Positions 9,805-20,077 of a DNA stretch of 64,000 bases are shown in pieces. The translations under genes were made by a program, and so were the position numbers. How positions within the stretch are numbered: position 1 is the first letter of the stretch; each line of letters starts with the position of its first letter. The DNA is from an uncultured Erythrobacter sp. (GTDB taxonomy: Bacteria; Pseudomonadota; Alphaproteobacteria; Sphingomonadales; Sphingomonadaceae): positions 868,001-932,000 of the forward strand of contig CANLVN010000002.1 in assembly GCA_947494705.1 (NCBI GenBank), given 5' to 3'. The notes below the pieces were generated by a model. The model worked only from the letters and a program-made list of their open reading frames with translations, ran no database searches and was not told where the DNA came from.

Positions 9805-9834
9805 GGCCCCCGGCAGCATGTCGCGCCGGGGGCC
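9805..9834 (-). terminator. Intrinsic terminator of katG
   Basis: Ten-base perfect stem (GGCCCCCGGC / GCCGGGGGCC) with a ten-base loop; on the minus strand it is followed by TTTCTTTT. It lies between the katG stop and the catalase leader and should insulate the two genes. Confidence 0.85.
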
Positions 9835-9842
9835 TCTTGCGA

Positions 9843-9870
9843 CCCTGACCCGGCTTCCTCCCGGTCAGGG
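9843..9870 (-). terminator. Second hairpin behind katG
   Basis: An eight-base stem (CCCTGACC / GGTCAGGG) directly after the katG stop, just ahead of the stronger terminator. It lacks a clear T-run of its own and probably stabilises the 3' end. Confidence 0.5.
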
Positions 9871-9887
9871 TTTATAGAGGGGTGCAG

Positions 9888-12086
9888 TTACTTCAGATCG
9901 AAGCGCCCCGCATTCATCACCTTGTTCCATGCGGCGATGAAGTCGTGGACGAACTTCTCTTCCGATCCGCTTTCGGCATAGACCTCGCACTGGGCGCGCA
10001 GCTGCGAGTTCGAGCCGAAGATCAGGTCGGTGCGCGTCGCACGCCATTTCTCTTCGCCGCTCTTGCGGTCGGCGCCGACATATTCCTCGTCACCGCTGCC
10101 ATCGACCGGGGTCCACTTGGTGTTCATGTCGAGCAGGTTGGTGAAGAAGTCCGGCGTCAGCTGGCCGACCCGGTCGGTCATGACGCCGATGGTCGAGCCG
10201 TGATCGGCATGTTCGCTCACCGCGCCAAGCGCCCGCATCCCGCCGACCAATACGGTCATCTCCGGGATAGACAGGCCGAGCAGGTGAGCCCGGTCGATCA
10301 GCATGTCCTCGGTTTTCACGTTGGCCTTGGTCTTGAGGTAGTTGCGGAAGCCGTCGGCAAACGGTTCGAGCGGTTCGAAGCTCTCTGCATCGGTGTGCTC
10401 GTCACCGGCATCGCCGCGACCGCCGGTGAAGGGCACGCTGACATCGAAGCCCGCATCCTTCGCCGCTTTCTCGACCGCCGCGCAGCCAGCCAGCACGATG
10501 GCGTCGGCCATAGAGAGATTGCCGCGCAGCTCTTCGATCTTCGAGAGGACTTTCGACAGCTCTTCCGGATCGTTGACGGCCCAGTCCTTTTGCGGGGCAA
10601 GGCGTACGCGCGCTCCGTTGGAGCCGCCGCGATGGTCGGACTTGCGATAGGTCGATGCCGATGCCCAGGCCGCCTTGACCAATTCGCTGACCGACAGGCC
10701 ACTGGAAAGGATCGCGTCCTTGAACGATGACACGTCGCTGCCCGACGGCACAGTGCCAGCGGGAACCGGGTCCTGCCAGAGGAAGTCTTCCTCGGGCACT
10801 TCAGGTCCCTGGTAGCGCACCTTGGGGCCCATATCGCGGTGGGTCAGCTTGAACCATGCGCGCGCGAAGGCATCGTCGAGCGCCGCCTGGTCGTCGCGGA
10901 AGCGTTCGGAAATCTTGCGATATTCCGGATCGCGCTTCAACGCCATGTCGGCGGTGGTCATCATGGTCGGGACCTTCTTGTTCGGGTCGCGCGCATCGGG
11001 TGCCATGTCTTCGGGTTCAGGATCGATCGGCTGCCACTGGTTCGCGCCTGCGGGCGACTGGACCAGTTCGTAATCGTATTTGAACAGCAGCCGGAAATAG
11101 TCGCCGCCCCACTGGGTGGGATTGGGCGTCCATGCCCCTTCGATACCCGAAGTCGTGATGTGGCCCTTGCCGATCTCGTCTTCGTCATTCAGCCAGCCGA
11201 AGCCCATCAGGTGCAGCGCCTCGCCTTCGGGCGCGTCGCCGAACGTGTCGGATGGCTGTGCGCCATGGGCCTTGCCGAAAGCGTGGCCGCCAGCGGTCAG
11301 GGCGACGGTTTCCTCGTCGTTCATGGCCATGCGCGCAAAGGTTTCGCGCATGTCGCGGGCCATGCCCTCGGCGTCGTGCGGGTTTCCGCCCGGACCTTCG
11401 GGATTGACGTAGATCAGGCCCATCTGGATCGCTGCGAGCGGGTTTTCGAGCGCCCGGCCTGCATCGGGTTCGATGCGGGTTTCGGCGCCAGTATCGACCC
11501 ACTTCTCCTCGGTGCCCCAATAGACCATTTCCGGCTCGAACACGTCCTTGCGTCCGCCACCGTAGCCGAAGACGGGACCGCCCATGCTCTCGATCGCGAC
11601 GTTGCCGGTCAGGATGAACAGGTCGGCCCAGCTGATGCCTTTGCCGTATTTTTGCTTGATAGGCCAAAGCAGGCGGCGCGCCTTGTCGAGGTTGCCGTTG
11701 TCGGGCCAGGAATTGAGCGGGGCAAAGCGCTGCTGGCCGCTCGACGCGCCGCCGCGCCCGTCGCCGGTGCGATAGGTGCCCGCGGCGTGCCACGCCATGC
11801 GTATGAAGAACGGGCCGTAATGGCCGTAATCGGCGGGCCACCAGTCCTGGCTATCCGTCATCAGGGCCTTCAGGTCGTCTTTCAGCGCCTGATAATCGAT
11901 TGCGTTGAAAGCGCTGACATAGTCGAAGTCTTCGCCATAGGGGTTGGCGGACTTTCCTTCCTCGGTCAGCAGGTCGAGCTGCGTTGTCTCGGGCCACCAG
12001 TCTGCATTTGTCCGGCCCAGCAGCGAGCGCGTGCCGCCGTCGCCACTGAACGGGCAACCACTCATTTCACCTGTCTTAGCATCCAT
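9888..12086 (-). CDS. katG: Catalase-peroxidase
   Basis: Bifunctional haem enzyme that degrades H2O2 by catalase and peroxidase activity. The 732-residue protein has the distal Arg-Trp-His site ([12 protein letters not shown], about residue 95), the Tyr of the Met-Tyr-Trp adduct ([11 protein letters not shown]) and the proximal haem His ([12 protein letters not shown]), plus the duplicated C-terminal peroxidase-like domain. A strong AGGAGA ribosome site precedes ATG 12086. It stands alone between terminators, with palindromic sequence upstream that may bind an OxyR-like regulator. Confidence 0.98.
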   Translation of the reverse strand: MDAKTGEMSGCPFSGDGGTRSLLGRTNADWWPETTQLDLLTEEGKSANPYGEDFDYVSAFNAIDYQALKDDLKALMTDSQDWWPADYGHYGPFFIRMAWHAAGTYRTGDGRGGASSGQQRFAPLNSWPDNGNLDKARRLLWPIKQKYGKGISWADLFILTGNVAIESMGGPVFGYGGGRKDVFEPEMVYWGTEEKWVDTGAETRIEPDAGRALENPLAAIQMGLIYVNPEGPGGNPHDAEGMARDMRETFARMAMNDEETVALTAGGHAFGKAHGAQPSDTFGDAPEGEALHLMGFGWLNDEDEIGKGHITTSGIEGAWTPNPTQWGGDYFRLLFKYDYELVQSPAGANQWQPIDPEPEDMAPDARDPNKKVPTMMTTADMALKRDPEYRKISERFRDDQAALDDAFARAWFKLTHRDMGPKVRYQGPEVPEEDFLWQDPVPAGTVPSGSDVSSFKDAILSSGLSVSELVKAAWASASTYRKSDHRGGSNGARVRLAPQKDWAVNDPEELSKVLSKIEELRGNLSMADAIVLAGCAAVEKAAKDAGFDVSVPFTGGRGDAGDEHTDAESFEPLEPFADGFRNYLKTKANVKTEDMLIDRAHLLGLSIPEMTVLVGGMRALGAVSEHADHGSTIGVMTDRVGQLTPDFFTNLLDMNTKWTPVDGSGDEEYVGADRKSGEEKWRATRTDLIFGSNSQLRAQCEVYAESGSEEKFVHDFIAAWNKVMNAGRFDLK

Positions 12087-12160
12087 CGGGGTTCTCCTCT
12101 CTCATCGGGGACTCGAAGGTTATTCGAGCATCATGGCAAGAGGATGATGGAGCGCGGCTA

Positions 12161-12188
12161 ATCAGTCCAATCGATTAATCCGGGATTA
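12161..12188 (-). promoter_or_regulatory. Possible LysR-type (OxyR-like) operator upstream of katG
   Basis: Two inverted repeats lie 75-100 bases before the katG start: ATC-N9-GAT (12161-12175, a T-N11-A arrangement) and the 13-base palindrome TAATCCGGGATTA (12176-12188). Related ATC-N9-GAT repeats occur twice upstream of ahpC. No OxyR gene is in this window. Confidence 0.35.
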
Positions 12189-12235
12189 TTGATCGAATTG
12201 GTGAATGGAGGGCGGTGCTCTGGTCTGAAAAAGGA

Positions 12236-12271
12236 GAACGCCGGGAACCTCGTCTGAGGCTCCCGGCGTTC
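12236..12271 (-). terminator. Intrinsic terminator of ahpF
   Basis: Perfect 11-base stem (GAACGCCGGGA / TCCCGGCGTTC) with further pairing (ACCTC / GAGG) toward the loop, followed on the minus strand by TCCTTTTTC. Ends the ahpC-ahpF transcript. Confidence 0.9.
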
Positions 12272-12293
12272 GCGGAGGAAAAGGGGTTGGAGG

Positions 12294-13883
12294 TTACGCA
12301 GCCTGCGCGATGTCGTCGACCGGCTCGTTGCGGATGAGGTAGTCGAATGCGCCGAGGCCCGCGGTTGCGCCGGTGCCCATGGCGACGACGATCTGCTTGT
12401 CCTTGACCACGGTGGCATCGCCTGCAGCATAGACGCCCGGCAGGTTGGTTGCGCCATGATCGTCGACCACGATCTCGCCGAACTTCGACAGCTCGAGGCC
12501 GGTGCCCTGAAGCCATTCGGTGTTGGGCACGAGGCCGATCTGCACGAACACGCCTTCGAGTTCGATGCGGCGCTCCTCTTCGCTTTCGCGATCCTTGAGG
12601 ATCAGGCCGTTGGTGCGCTTGCCATCGCCGGTGATCTCGGTTGTCTGGCCGTTGGTGATGATCTCGACGTTGTCCATGCTGCGCAGCTTGCGCTGAAGCA
12701 CTTCGTCGGCGCGCAGCTTGGCGTCGAATTCGATCAGGGTCACATGGCCGACGATCTTGGCGAGGTCGATTGCGGCTTCGACGCCGCTGTTGCCGCCGCC
12801 GATCACCGCGATACGCTTGCCTTTGAACAGCGGGCCGTCGCAGTGCGGGCAATAGGCCACGCCCTTGTTGCGGTATTCGGCCTCGCCCGGAACGCCCAGA
12901 TTGCGCCAGCGCGCGCCGGTCGAAAGGATCAGCGAACGCGCTTTCAGAACCGCGCCATTGTCGAACGTCACTTCATGCATCGCGCCCGGTTCGCTTGCGG
13001 GCTTGAGCCCGGAGGCGCGGGCAATATCCATCACGTCGATCTCGTTCTCTGCCACTTGGGTGCGCAGGTCGCCTGCCAGCTTGGGACCTTCGGTGTAGGA
13101 AGTGCCGGGCAGGTTCTCGATGCCGAGCGTATCCTGCAACTGGCCGCCGAATCGTTCTGCGGCGATGCCGGTGCGAAAGCCCTTGCGTGCGGTGTAGACA
13201 CCGGCAGCCGCGCCAGCAGGACCGCCGCCGATGATGAGAACCTCGAATGGCTCCTTGGCAGACAGTTTCTCGGCCGCCTTTTCATCGGCGCCGCTGTCCA
13301 GCTTGGAGAGGATTTCGGGCAGCTCCATCTTGCCGTTGTAGAAGCTTTCGCCGTTGAGGAAGGTCGCAGGCACAGCGAGCACGCCGCGTTCCTCGACTTC
13401 GTCTTGGAACGTGCCGCCTTCGATCAGAGTAGCGGTGATACGCGGGTTTTCCAGCGCCATCAGCGTCAGCGCCTGAACCACGTCCGGGCAGTTGTGGCAG
13501 CTGAGCGAGAAGAACATCTCGAATTCGTAATCGCCTTCGAGCGCGCGCACCTGCTCGATCACGTCGGCATCGACCTTGGGCGGGTGTCCACCGGCCCAAA
13601 GGAGCGCGAGTACGAGCGAAGTGAATTCGTGGCCCATCGGCAGGCCGGCAAAACGCACCCACTTTTCAGCATCCGACGCACGCCGGATGATGAAGCTGGG
13701 CTTGCGATCATCGGTCCCGTCGAAGCTGGCGCTGACCATTTCGTGCAGTTCCGCGATCTCGATCAGGAGCTCGCGCGTCTGCGTCGATTTCTCGCTGTCG
13801 TCCAAGGATGCGACGAGCTCGATCGGCTCGCGCAGGTTGGCGAGATATTGCTTGAGCTGGGTCTGCATATTGGCGTCGAGCAT
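12294..13883 (-). CDS. ahpF: Alkyl hydroperoxide reductase subunit F
   Basis: NADH- and FAD-dependent disulfide reductase that recycles AhpC. The 529-residue protein has the AhpF layout: tandem thioredoxin-like N-terminal domain with the CHNC dithiol ([10 protein letters not shown], about residue 127), a Rossmann FAD motif ([17 protein letters not shown], about 218), the catalytic CPHC pair ([12 protein letters not shown]) and an NAD-binding GGGNSG. It follows ahpC by 141 bases that contain a large hairpin. Confidence 0.97.
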   Translation of the reverse strand: MLDANMQTQLKQYLANLREPIELVASLDDSEKSTQTRELLIEIAELHEMVSASFDGTDDRKPSFIIRRASDAEKWVRFAGLPMGHEFTSLVLALLWAGGHPPKVDADVIEQVRALEGDYEFEMFFSLSCHNCPDVVQALTLMALENPRITATLIEGGTFQDEVEERGVLAVPATFLNGESFYNGKMELPEILSKLDSGADEKAAEKLSAKEPFEVLIIGGGPAGAAAGVYTARKGFRTGIAAERFGGQLQDTLGIENLPGTSYTEGPKLAGDLRTQVAENEIDVMDIARASGLKPASEPGAMHEVTFDNGAVLKARSLILSTGARWRNLGVPGEAEYRNKGVAYCPHCDGPLFKGKRIAVIGGGNSGVEAAIDLAKIVGHVTLIEFDAKLRADEVLQRKLRSMDNVEIITNGQTTEITGDGKRTNGLILKDRESEEERRIELEGVFVQIGLVPNTEWLQGTGLELSKFGEIVVDDHGATNLPGVYAAGDATVVKDKQIVVAMGTGATAGLGAFDYLIRNEPVDDIAQAA

Positions 13884-13924
13884 GGATCAGGGACCTTTGC
13901 TTGAAATGGGATGAAGGGATGGAA

Positions 13925-13974
13925 GAAAGTCCGGGACCAGCAAGGGGGGGAGGGGGGTGTGGCCCCGGACTTTC
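13925..13974 (-). other. Hairpin between ahpC and ahpF
   Basis: An 11-base perfect inverted repeat (GAAAGTCCGGG / CCCGGACTTTC) encloses a 28-base loop with long G runs on the plus strand (C runs in the mRNA). There is no T-run on the minus side, so it may be an mRNA processing or stability element, or a partial terminator, that sets ahpC above ahpF. Confidence 0.5.
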
Positions 13975-14024
13975 CAGCGACCCGGCGTTAGTTTTTAACA
14001 ATACCGGGCTTTGGGCTTATCGGC

Positions 14025-14591
14025 TTAGAGCTTGCCGACGAGGTCGAGCGAAGGTGCGAGGGTGTCCGAACCTTCTTCCCATGCGGCGGGGCAGACTTGG
14101 CCGGGGTTCTCGCGGACATACTGTGCCGCCTTGATCTTGCGGGCCAGTTCGTTTGCATTGCGGCCCACGCCTTCGCAGGTGATTTCCATGATCTGGATCA
14201 CGCCATCGGGATCGACGACGAAGGTCGCGCGGTCGGCAAGGCCAACGCCTTCACGCAGCACGCCGAAATTGTTGGCGAGGATGTGGTTCTGGTCGCCAAG
14301 GAACGGGAACTTCAGCTTGCCGATCTTTTCGGAAGTGTCGTGCCATGCCTTGTGGCTGAAATGCGTGTCGGTGCTGACGCCGTAGACTTCGACGCCTGAC
14401 GACTGCAGCATCTCGTACTTTTCGCCGAGGTCTTCGAGCTCGGTCGGGCACACGAAGGTGAAGTCCGCCGGGTAGAAGAAGAACACGGCCCACTTGCCTT
14501 CGATGTCCTTTTCGCTGACATCGAAGAAGTCCTTGCCTGCCTGAAAAGCGGTGGCGGTGAACGGTTTGATGGTCGATCCGATAATACCCAT
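14025..14591 (-). CDS. ahpC: Alkyl hydroperoxide reductase subunit C (peroxiredoxin)
   Basis: Typical 2-Cys peroxiredoxin that reduces H2O2, alkyl peroxides and peroxynitrite, recycled by AhpF. 188 residues, with the peroxidatic Cys in TFVCPTELEDL (about residue 47) and the resolving Cys in VCPAAWEEG near the C-terminus. ATG 14591 is chosen for its GAGGA site and the family N-terminus (MGIIGSTIKPF). First gene of ahpC-ahpF. Confidence 0.97.
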   Translation of the reverse strand: MGIIGSTIKPFTATAFQAGKDFFDVSEKDIEGKWAVFFFYPADFTFVCPTELEDLGEKYEMLQSSGVEVYGVSTDTHFSHKAWHDTSEKIGKLKFPFLGDQNHILANNFGVLREGVGLADRATFVVDPDGVIQIMEITCEGVGRNANELARKIKAAQYVRENPGQVCPAAWEEGSDTLAPSLDLVGKL

Positions 14592-14700
14592 GGTGTTTTG
14601 ATCCTCTTTGGCTTTGGGTTGAAAGGTGACGGGTAACTGTCTCAACCCGCCAGATAAGGTTTGCTGCGTCGCAAAAAAGTTGATTGTTGCGATTGCGAAG

Positions 14701-14747
14701 ATCGGAAAAATTGATCGAAAACGTCGGAACCTATCGGACCCCTCGAT
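14701..14747 (-). promoter_or_regulatory. Two similar inverted repeats upstream of ahpC
   Basis: ATCGGAAAAATTGAT (14701-14715) and ATCGGACCCCTCGAT (14733-14747) share ATCGGA and the ATC-N9-GAT form (T-N11-A), with centres 32 bases apart, about three helical turns. This is the arrangement expected of a LysR-type regulator such as OxyR; the assignment is by pattern only. The region is shared with the divergent gene at 14787. Confidence 0.4.
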
Positions 14748-14786
14748 AAAGCCTGCTATGAATATGGCGCGCTAGGGGAGGGAATA

Positions 14787-15329
14787 ATGGCGACGCCCGA
14801 CGAAATGGCCGCGACGATGATCGCGAACATGCCGGAAAAAACCGGAAAGCCACTGGGAGACTGGCTCGATATCGTGAAGCAGTCGGGGCTCGACAAACAT
14901 GGCAAGATCGTCGCCATGCTGAAATCCGATCACGGAATGAGCCACGGCTTTGCCAATCTTGTCGCCGCCCATGCGCTGAAATCCGATGAGCCCGTCGACC
15001 TGGTCGCAGCTCAATATTCCGGGGCCAAGGCTCCCCTGAAGCCGATCCACGACGCCATCGTCGATTTTGCCAAGACGCTCGGCGCGGATGTCGAGATTGC
15101 GCCCAAGAAGACCAGCGTCTCGCTGCGCCGCAAGAAGCAGTTCGCGCTCATCATTCCGGCTACCCGGACGCGGGTCGACCTGGGCATCGCGCTCAAGGGT
15201 GAGGAGCCCGCTGGGCGGCTGGAGAAAGGCGACGCGATGTGCAGTCATCGCGTGCGGATCGAGAGTGTCGCCGAGTTCGACGACGAAGTGAAGCAATGGG
15301 TGGCCGAGGCCTACACCCGCGCAGGTTGA
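14787..15329 (+). CDS. DUF4287 / DUF5655 domain protein
   Basis: 180 residues: an N-terminal DUF4287 module (residues about 1-70; TGKPLGDWLDIVKQSGL, HGMSHGFANLVA) and a DUF5655-type C-terminal domain (KKTSVSLRRKKQFALIIPATRTRVDLGIALKG). Both are small cytoplasmic domains of unknown function that are often found fused. A GGGAGGG site precedes ATG 14787. It diverges from ahpC and has no operon partner; it could share the peroxide-responsive promoter region. Confidence 0.85.
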   Translation: MATPDEMAATMIANMPEKTGKPLGDWLDIVKQSGLDKHGKIVAMLKSDHGMSHGFANLVAAHALKSDEPVDLVAAQYSGAKAPLKPIHDAIVDFAKTLGADVEIAPKKTSVSLRRKKQFALIIPATRTRVDLGIALKGEEPAGRLEKGDAMCSHRVRIESVAEFDDEVKQWVAEAYTRAG

Positions 15330-15335
15330 CGCGGC

Positions 15336-15869
15336 CTAGCGTTCGACCACGTCGCCGGACATGGGCGCGAGTTTCGCCAGCAGCTTGTTCTGCGCAGCAA
15401 ATGGCACGTCGGCCTCGCGCATGGCCTGCTGGAGGTTCTCGACCAGCGCGTTGAGGTCGGCGCGGGTTACGCCCATGCCATCATGCGCACTCCGCATGTC
15501 GCGGCCCGAATAGCTGCACCCCGCATTGAGCAGATAGCAGAACTGCTCGCCAAGCGTGCGCTTCAGACGCACCATGTCGTGCGCCACGAATATCTCGGCG
15601 ATGCGCTGGTCCGCCTCGGAAATCTCGACGGTGCGTTCGGCGATGCGCTGGATGCCTTCGCGCCCCCCGAAAGCGGCGGCGAGGCTTGTGCTGTCATAAG
15701 GATCGGCGCCCGCATTGGCATTGTCCTCGACATAGGGATCGACGGGAAGCTCTCCGGTGACGGGGTCGCGCACCTCCTCTTCGACACCGAACTCGGCATC
15801 CCAGTCGACATTGTCGGCAGGCGCCTGTTGCAGGATCATCAGGATGGCGCTGGAAGCGGTAAGAAGCAT
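15336..15869 (-). CDS. Group 1 truncated haemoglobin, probably exported
   Basis: 177 residues. After a short hydrophobic N-terminus (MLLTASSAILMIL) and an acidic linker comes a truncated globin domain (about residues 65-170) with AFGGREGIQRIAERTV, the LGEQFCYLLNAGCSYSGRDM block and the proximal haem His in RSAHDGMGV. Such globins bind O2 or NO. The unusual feature is the leader and about 45-residue acidic linker, suggesting a periplasmic location. It lies 24 bases downstream of a DUF3034 gene and beside a cupredoxin and a GGDEF-EAL gene, an association I recognise from other Proteobacteria. Confidence 0.85.
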   Translation of the reverse strand: MLLTASSAILMILQQAPADNVDWDAEFGVEEEVRDPVTGELPVDPYVEDNANAGADPYDSTSLAAAFGGREGIQRIAERTVEISEADQRIAEIFVAHDMVRLKRTLGEQFCYLLNAGCSYSGRDMRSAHDGMGVTRADLNALVENLQQAMREADVPFAAQNKLLAKLAPMSGDVVER

Positions 15870-15893
15870 GGTCTTGCCCTTTGGAAGAGAGGA

Positions 15894-17003
15894 TCAGAAC
15901 GCGATCTGCGCCTGGAGAAAACCGCCGCGCTGGTCCTCGAAAGTCGCGATCGAGCCTAGGTCGACATAGGCGGCGGACAGGGTCAGGTGGTTGTTGACGG
16001 CATAGGCGGCGAATATGTCGAGCCAGTCGTCTTCGCCCAGCCCGAGATTGTCGGGCTTGGAGCGGTATTCGGCGCCCACGACTGCGCGGCGCGAAAGCAT
16101 GTAGGCGAGCGAACCCTCGACTTGCACCTTGTAACCGTCGGCGGCGCTGCCGAAGCCGAGCAGGCCCTGCTGGTTCGCCTTTGTCAGGCGCACCGTCGCG
16201 TTGACCAGCAACGAATGTTGCAGCAGCAGCTTGGTGGCGCTCAGCGTATAATCGACGCCCTCATCATCGCTTGCGCCCAGTAACGCTGTGATCGCGCCGT
16301 CGTGGTTGCGCTTGTATTCGGCGCCGATGGCAATCTGCGGCAGCACCGGCGAGCCGTATACGGCGTCTCCCGCCACGCGCAGTTTCGCCGCCCATACGTC
16401 CTGATTGAAAGTGTAGCCGCGTCCAAGGCCAAGCGCTGCGCCAGCGGAGCGCGTATCGAAGTCCTGCCTTACATAGGACAGCTCGACCCGGTCCGAGATG
16501 CCAATGGCCGCGCCATAGGAGCGCCAGCCGAAATCGGGCAGTTCGATGGCGGTGAAGCTCCCCTGCACGCCGATCCCGCCCTTCATCTCGCGGCCCGCAA
16601 TCGTGGCCCACGTGGCAATCCCGCCGCCCGAGCCGCCCTCGATGGTGGTGATGCCATTAGTGAGCAGTAGCTTGCCGCCTTCGAACAGGTCGATATCGAC
16701 GCGCGCTCCTGCCGCCGACGCCTCGCGGTCGGGCGGCTTGATCGCGGGCACCCCCGCAGCGCCTGTATTCGCTACCGCGGGAAGCGTGCGAGGAATGCTG
16801 GCATCCGTGCTGCCATGCGATTCCAGGACGCGGGCATAGGCGATGGCGTGATCCGTCGGCTCTGCCTGCCGAACCTCCAGCACGTCCGAATAGGGTATCG
16901 CGACCGGTCCTGGCTGGTCCGGCGTCGCCGTCTCGCGGGCGTGCAGCGCCGGAACGATCGCCATGCTGAAAACGAAGATCGGATAGAAAAGAAACCGGGT
17001 CAT
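15894..17003 (-). CDS. DUF3034 family outer-membrane-like protein
   Basis: 369 residues with a Sec signal peptide (cleavage probably after ALHA, about residue 22). From about residue 105 the DUF3034 domain begins (FEGGKLLLTNGITTIEGGSGGG) and continues as alternating beta-strands to a C-terminal aromatic residue (AQIAF), typical of an outer-membrane beta-barrel. The insert at about residues 25-100 is low in conserved features. Function unknown. It diverges from the cupredoxin gene with 87 bases between and precedes the truncated haemoglobin. Confidence 0.85.
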   Translation of the reverse strand: MTRFLFYPIFVFSMAIVPALHARETATPDQPGPVAIPYSDVLEVRQAEPTDHAIAYARVLESHGSTDASIPRTLPAVANTGAAGVPAIKPPDREASAAGARVDIDLFEGGKLLLTNGITTIEGGSGGGIATWATIAGREMKGGIGVQGSFTAIELPDFGWRSYGAAIGISDRVELSYVRQDFDTRSAGAALGLGRGYTFNQDVWAAKLRVAGDAVYGSPVLPQIAIGAEYKRNHDGAITALLGASDDEGVDYTLSATKLLLQHSLLVNATVRLTKANQQGLLGFGSAADGYKVQVEGSLAYMLSRRAVVGAEYRSKPDNLGLGEDDWLDIFAAYAVNNHLTLSAAYVDLGSIATFEDQRGGFLQAQIAF

Positions 17004-17090
17004 GGCGCGTTCGATTAGGCGCGCAAGGTTAACGCGCGGCTAAGCACACCTTGAAGCTTCCTTAAGTTTCGCGGGCTAGTGCAGCCCTCA

Positions 17091-17747
17091 ATGCGACCTG
17101 AGCGAACGATCCCCTCCCGATTAAGCAATATTCCTGCGCTTTCTGGCATCATCCTGATGGCTGCCGCGTTGTTTGTTATCATGCCCGTTAATCTGTTTGC
17201 GTCTTCATACGTAAATCAGAAGATCCAGATTACCGATGCGCGGGGCTTGCCGATACGCGATGCCGTGGTCGAGGTGCACCCGGCGACAGGCGTGTCCGGA
17301 CCGATCCGGTTCCCCTGGCGCATGGGGATGGCGCAGCGCGATTTGCAGTTCACACCGGGTACGCTCGTCGTTGCGAAGGGCAGCACGGTCGCCTTTCCCA
17401 ACCTCGATAAGGTGCGCCATTCGATCTACAGCTTCTCGAAACCGGCGCGGTTCGAGATCGACCTGTATGGTCGCGACCAGACCCGCACTCAGCGGTTTCC
17501 CGTCACCGGCAGCGTTGCGCTCGGATGCAACATCCATGACAATATGCGCGGCTATATCCGCGTGACCGACACGCCTTTCGCGGCCAAGACCGACCGCAAC
17601 GGTTACGTTTCGCTCGATCGCCTGCCACGCGGCACCGCCAAGGTGACGGTATGGCATCCGCAATTGCGCGCGCCGGGCAACGAGCACCGCTCGCAAATGC
17701 AGCTCGGAGCCGGGTCGATGCATCGGATCAAGGTCCGGCTGCGGTGA
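17091..17747 (+). CDS. Periplasmic cupredoxin-like ('methylamine utilization') protein
   Basis: 218 residues with a signal sequence or anchor (about residues 17-38). The mature part has a cupredoxin-like fold with copper-ligand-type residues: His in KVRHSIYSF, then Cys, His and Met in [14 protein letters not shown], and a C-terminal carboxypeptidase-regulatory-like segment. Databases often label these methylamine utilization proteins, but nothing else here supports methylamine metabolism. ATG 17091 is preferred to a GTG 12 bases upstream. Its stop overlaps the GTG start of the GGDEF-EAL gene, so the two are probably coupled. Confidence 0.82.
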   Translation: MRPERTIPSRLSNIPALSGIILMAAALFVIMPVNLFASSYVNQKIQITDARGLPIRDAVVEVHPATGVSGPIRFPWRMGMAQRDLQFTPGTLVVAKGSTVAFPNLDKVRHSIYSFSKPARFEIDLYGRDQTRTQRFPVTGSVALGCNIHDNMRGYIRVTDTPFAAKTDRNGYVSLDRLPRGTAKVTVWHPQLRAPGNEHRSQMQLGAGSMHRIKVRLR

Positions 17748-20071
17748 TCGCACCGCGCAACATATCGGATCGCTTCTCAGGACTGGTCAACTTGCGCTTC
17801 GGCACTTTGCAGCTGCGCATCGCGGTGATTTATGCCGGGGTGTTCGCCGCTGTGCTTGCCCTGATCGTGGCTCTGGCAGGCGGTGGGCTGGCGAAGTTTG
17901 GTGAGAGTTCGGCGACGCGCGATCTGCAATCCAACGCCCGCGTCTTCAACGAAATACTCGACCTGCGCGCTGGCCAGATGACGCAGAGCGCCGAGGTGCT
18001 TGCCCGCGATTTCGGCTTTCGAGAGGCGGTGGCGACCTATGACGAAGCCACCATCGCAAGCGCGCTCGAAAGCCTGAAGGCGCGGTCGAACACCGATCTG
18101 GCCTTCGTGCTGACGCTGGATGGCGACATCCTTGCGGCGGAAGAGACCGAAGCTTCCGACCCGGAAAGTCTGTGGTATCGGCTCGACGACGGTGCAACGC
18201 GCGGAATCATCGATACGGATGGCCGTTTCGCGCTTGCCGCCGCCGCACCGATCCTTGCGCCCGATGCGATCGGCTGGCTGGTCATAGCCCAGCCGCTGAC
18301 CCGGACCGAACTCGACAAGCTGGTCGAACTCGCTGCAATCCCGCTTGATGCAAAGGTCGTGCGCCAGAGCGAGCAGCCCGACTGGATCGCGGGCCAGCCG
18401 AACGGCCGCGTATTCGAACGCAGCGACGAAGAGCGCATGCTCTATCACGTGTCCGATCTGCCGGTTCTGCAGGACGGGATTTCGCCGCAACTGGTGCTCA
18501 GCCACTCCCTCTCGGCAACACTTGCCGATTATGCCTCGATGCAGTGGCTACTGGTCGTGCTCGCAGTGCTGGGTATCGGGGTGGTGATCGCGCTCAGCTG
18601 GCGTGTGGCGCAGACGGTCACCGGCCCGTTGAACAAGCTCGACGAAGCGACCCGCGCCATCGGCGAGGGCCGCGACATCGCCCTTACCGTCGACACCGAT
18701 GACGAGATCGGCCGCCTCGCGAGCAGCTTCAACACGATGGTTTCCAAGATCGAGGAACGTGAGCGCGAGATCATCCATGTCGGGCTGCATGACGGGTTGA
18801 CCGGCCTGCCCAACCGCAAGCTTTTCACCGAACAGCTGCACAGCCTGCTTTCGCGTCGCCGGGAGAACGAAAAGCTGCTGATCGCCTATGTCGATCTCGA
18901 CGATTTCAAGGTCGTCAACGACACGCTCGGCCATCCGGCGGGCGATGCGTTGCTGCGAGATGTTTCCGACTATCTGCGCGAAGTCCTCCCCGATGCCCTG
19001 ATCGCGCGACTGGGCGGCGACGAATTCGCGATCCTGATCGACAATATCACCGAGGAAGAAAGCATTGCGGCAATCGCCGACAACCTTCTAAACTGCTTCA
19101 CCCGCGAGCTCAGCATCGATGGCCAGCGCGCGAGTAGCTCGGCCAGCTTAGGGATCGCCCTGGCCCCGACCGATGGCAATGACGGCGTTACGCTCATGAA
19201 GAATGCCGACCTTGCGCTCTACCGCGCCAAGCAGGAAGGCAAGTCGACCTACCACTTCTTCGAGGAATCGCTCGACGAAGCGGCGCGCATTCGCCGCCAG
19301 ACCGAACTGGACCTGCGCACCAGCCTGAAGGACGGTGACTTCGAGCTGCATTTCCAGCCGCTCTACAACATCAGCGAACAGCGCGTGATCGGCTTCGAGG
19401 CGCTGGTCCGCTGGAATCACCCGACGCGAGGGCAGGTAAGCCCGGCAGAGTTCATCCCGCTGGCCGAAGAGACCGGGCTCATCCTGCCATTGGGCGAGTG
19501 GGTCCTGCGCGAGGCCTGCCGCCAGGCGTCGAGCTGGCCGGACGGCATGTCTGTGGCAGTCAACATTTCGCCCAAGCAGTTCACCTTTCCCGGCCTCGCC
19601 AGTACGATCCTGCAGGCGCTTACGAACAGCGGGCTCGAACCGGGGCGCCTCGAACTGGAAATCACTGAGAGCATCTTCATCGCCGATGTCGACAAGACGA
19701 TGGCGACCCTGCACGGCTTGCGCAATCTGGGCGTGCGGATCGCGCTGGACGATTTCGGAACCGGCTATTCCTCGTTGAGCTACCTGCGCAGCTTCCCCTT
19801 CGACAAGGTCAAGATCGACCGCAGCTTCATCGAGGACCTTGGCGCCGACGGATCTGGCCATGCCGTGATCCGGGCGATCACTGCGCTTGCCGATGCGCTG
19901 GGGATGGAAACGCTTGCCGAGGGTGTCGAGGAGATCGAACAGTTCGACGTACTCGTGCGCGAGGGATGCCAGTATATCCAGGGCTACATGTTCTCCAAGC
20001 CCGTTCCGGCGAGCGAGGTTTACGGCCTGATCGGCGCCCGGCGCTGGATCGAGGAACGCCGGGCGGGCTAG
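17744..20071 (+). CDS. Membrane GGDEF-EAL c-di-GMP enzyme
   Basis: 775 residues: transmembrane helix (about 23-45), periplasmic sensor region (about 46-265), second helix (about 265-287), HAMP (about 290-340), GGDEF domain with intact RLGGDEF (about residue 423) and EAL domain with intact EALVRW (about 551) and the [13 protein letters not shown] loop. Both catalytic signatures are intact, so it may make and degrade c-di-GMP. GTG 17744 overlaps the stop of the cupredoxin gene (GTGA). The periplasmic sensor beside an exported globin and a cupredoxin suggests redox, NO or copper input. Confidence 0.92.
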   Translation: MIAPRNISDRFSGLVNLRFGTLQLRIAVIYAGVFAAVLALIVALAGGGLAKFGESSATRDLQSNARVFNEILDLRAGQMTQSAEVLARDFGFREAVATYDEATIASALESLKARSNTDLAFVLTLDGDILAAEETEASDPESLWYRLDDGATRGIIDTDGRFALAAAAPILAPDAIGWLVIAQPLTRTELDKLVELAAIPLDAKVVRQSEQPDWIAGQPNGRVFERSDEERMLYHVSDLPVLQDGISPQLVLSHSLSATLADYASMQWLLVVLAVLGIGVVIALSWRVAQTVTGPLNKLDEATRAIGEGRDIALTVDTDDEIGRLASSFNTMVSKIEEREREIIHVGLHDGLTGLPNRKLFTEQLHSLLSRRRENEKLLIAYVDLDDFKVVNDTLGHPAGDALLRDVSDYLREVLPDALIARLGGDEFAILIDNITEEESIAAIADNLLNCFTRELSIDGQRASSSASLGIALAPTDGNDGVTLMKNADLALYRAKQEGKSTYHFFEESLDEAARIRRQTELDLRTSLKDGDFELHFQPLYNISEQRVIGFEALVRWNHPTRGQVSPAEFIPLAEETGLILPLGEWVLREACRQASSWPDGMSVAVNISPKQFTFPGLASTILQALTNSGLEPGRLELEITESIFIADVDKTMATLHGLRNLGVRIALDDFGTGYSSLSYLRSFPFDKVKIDRSFIEDLGADGSGHAVIRAITALADALGMETLAEGVEEIEQFDVLVREGCQYIQGYMFSKPVPASEVYGLIGARRWIEERRAG

Positions 20072-20077
20072 GGCACG

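Noticed and set aside
12456..13904. 482-codon plus-strand open frame across ahpF
   Set aside because: Shadow of ahpF; no recognisable protein features.
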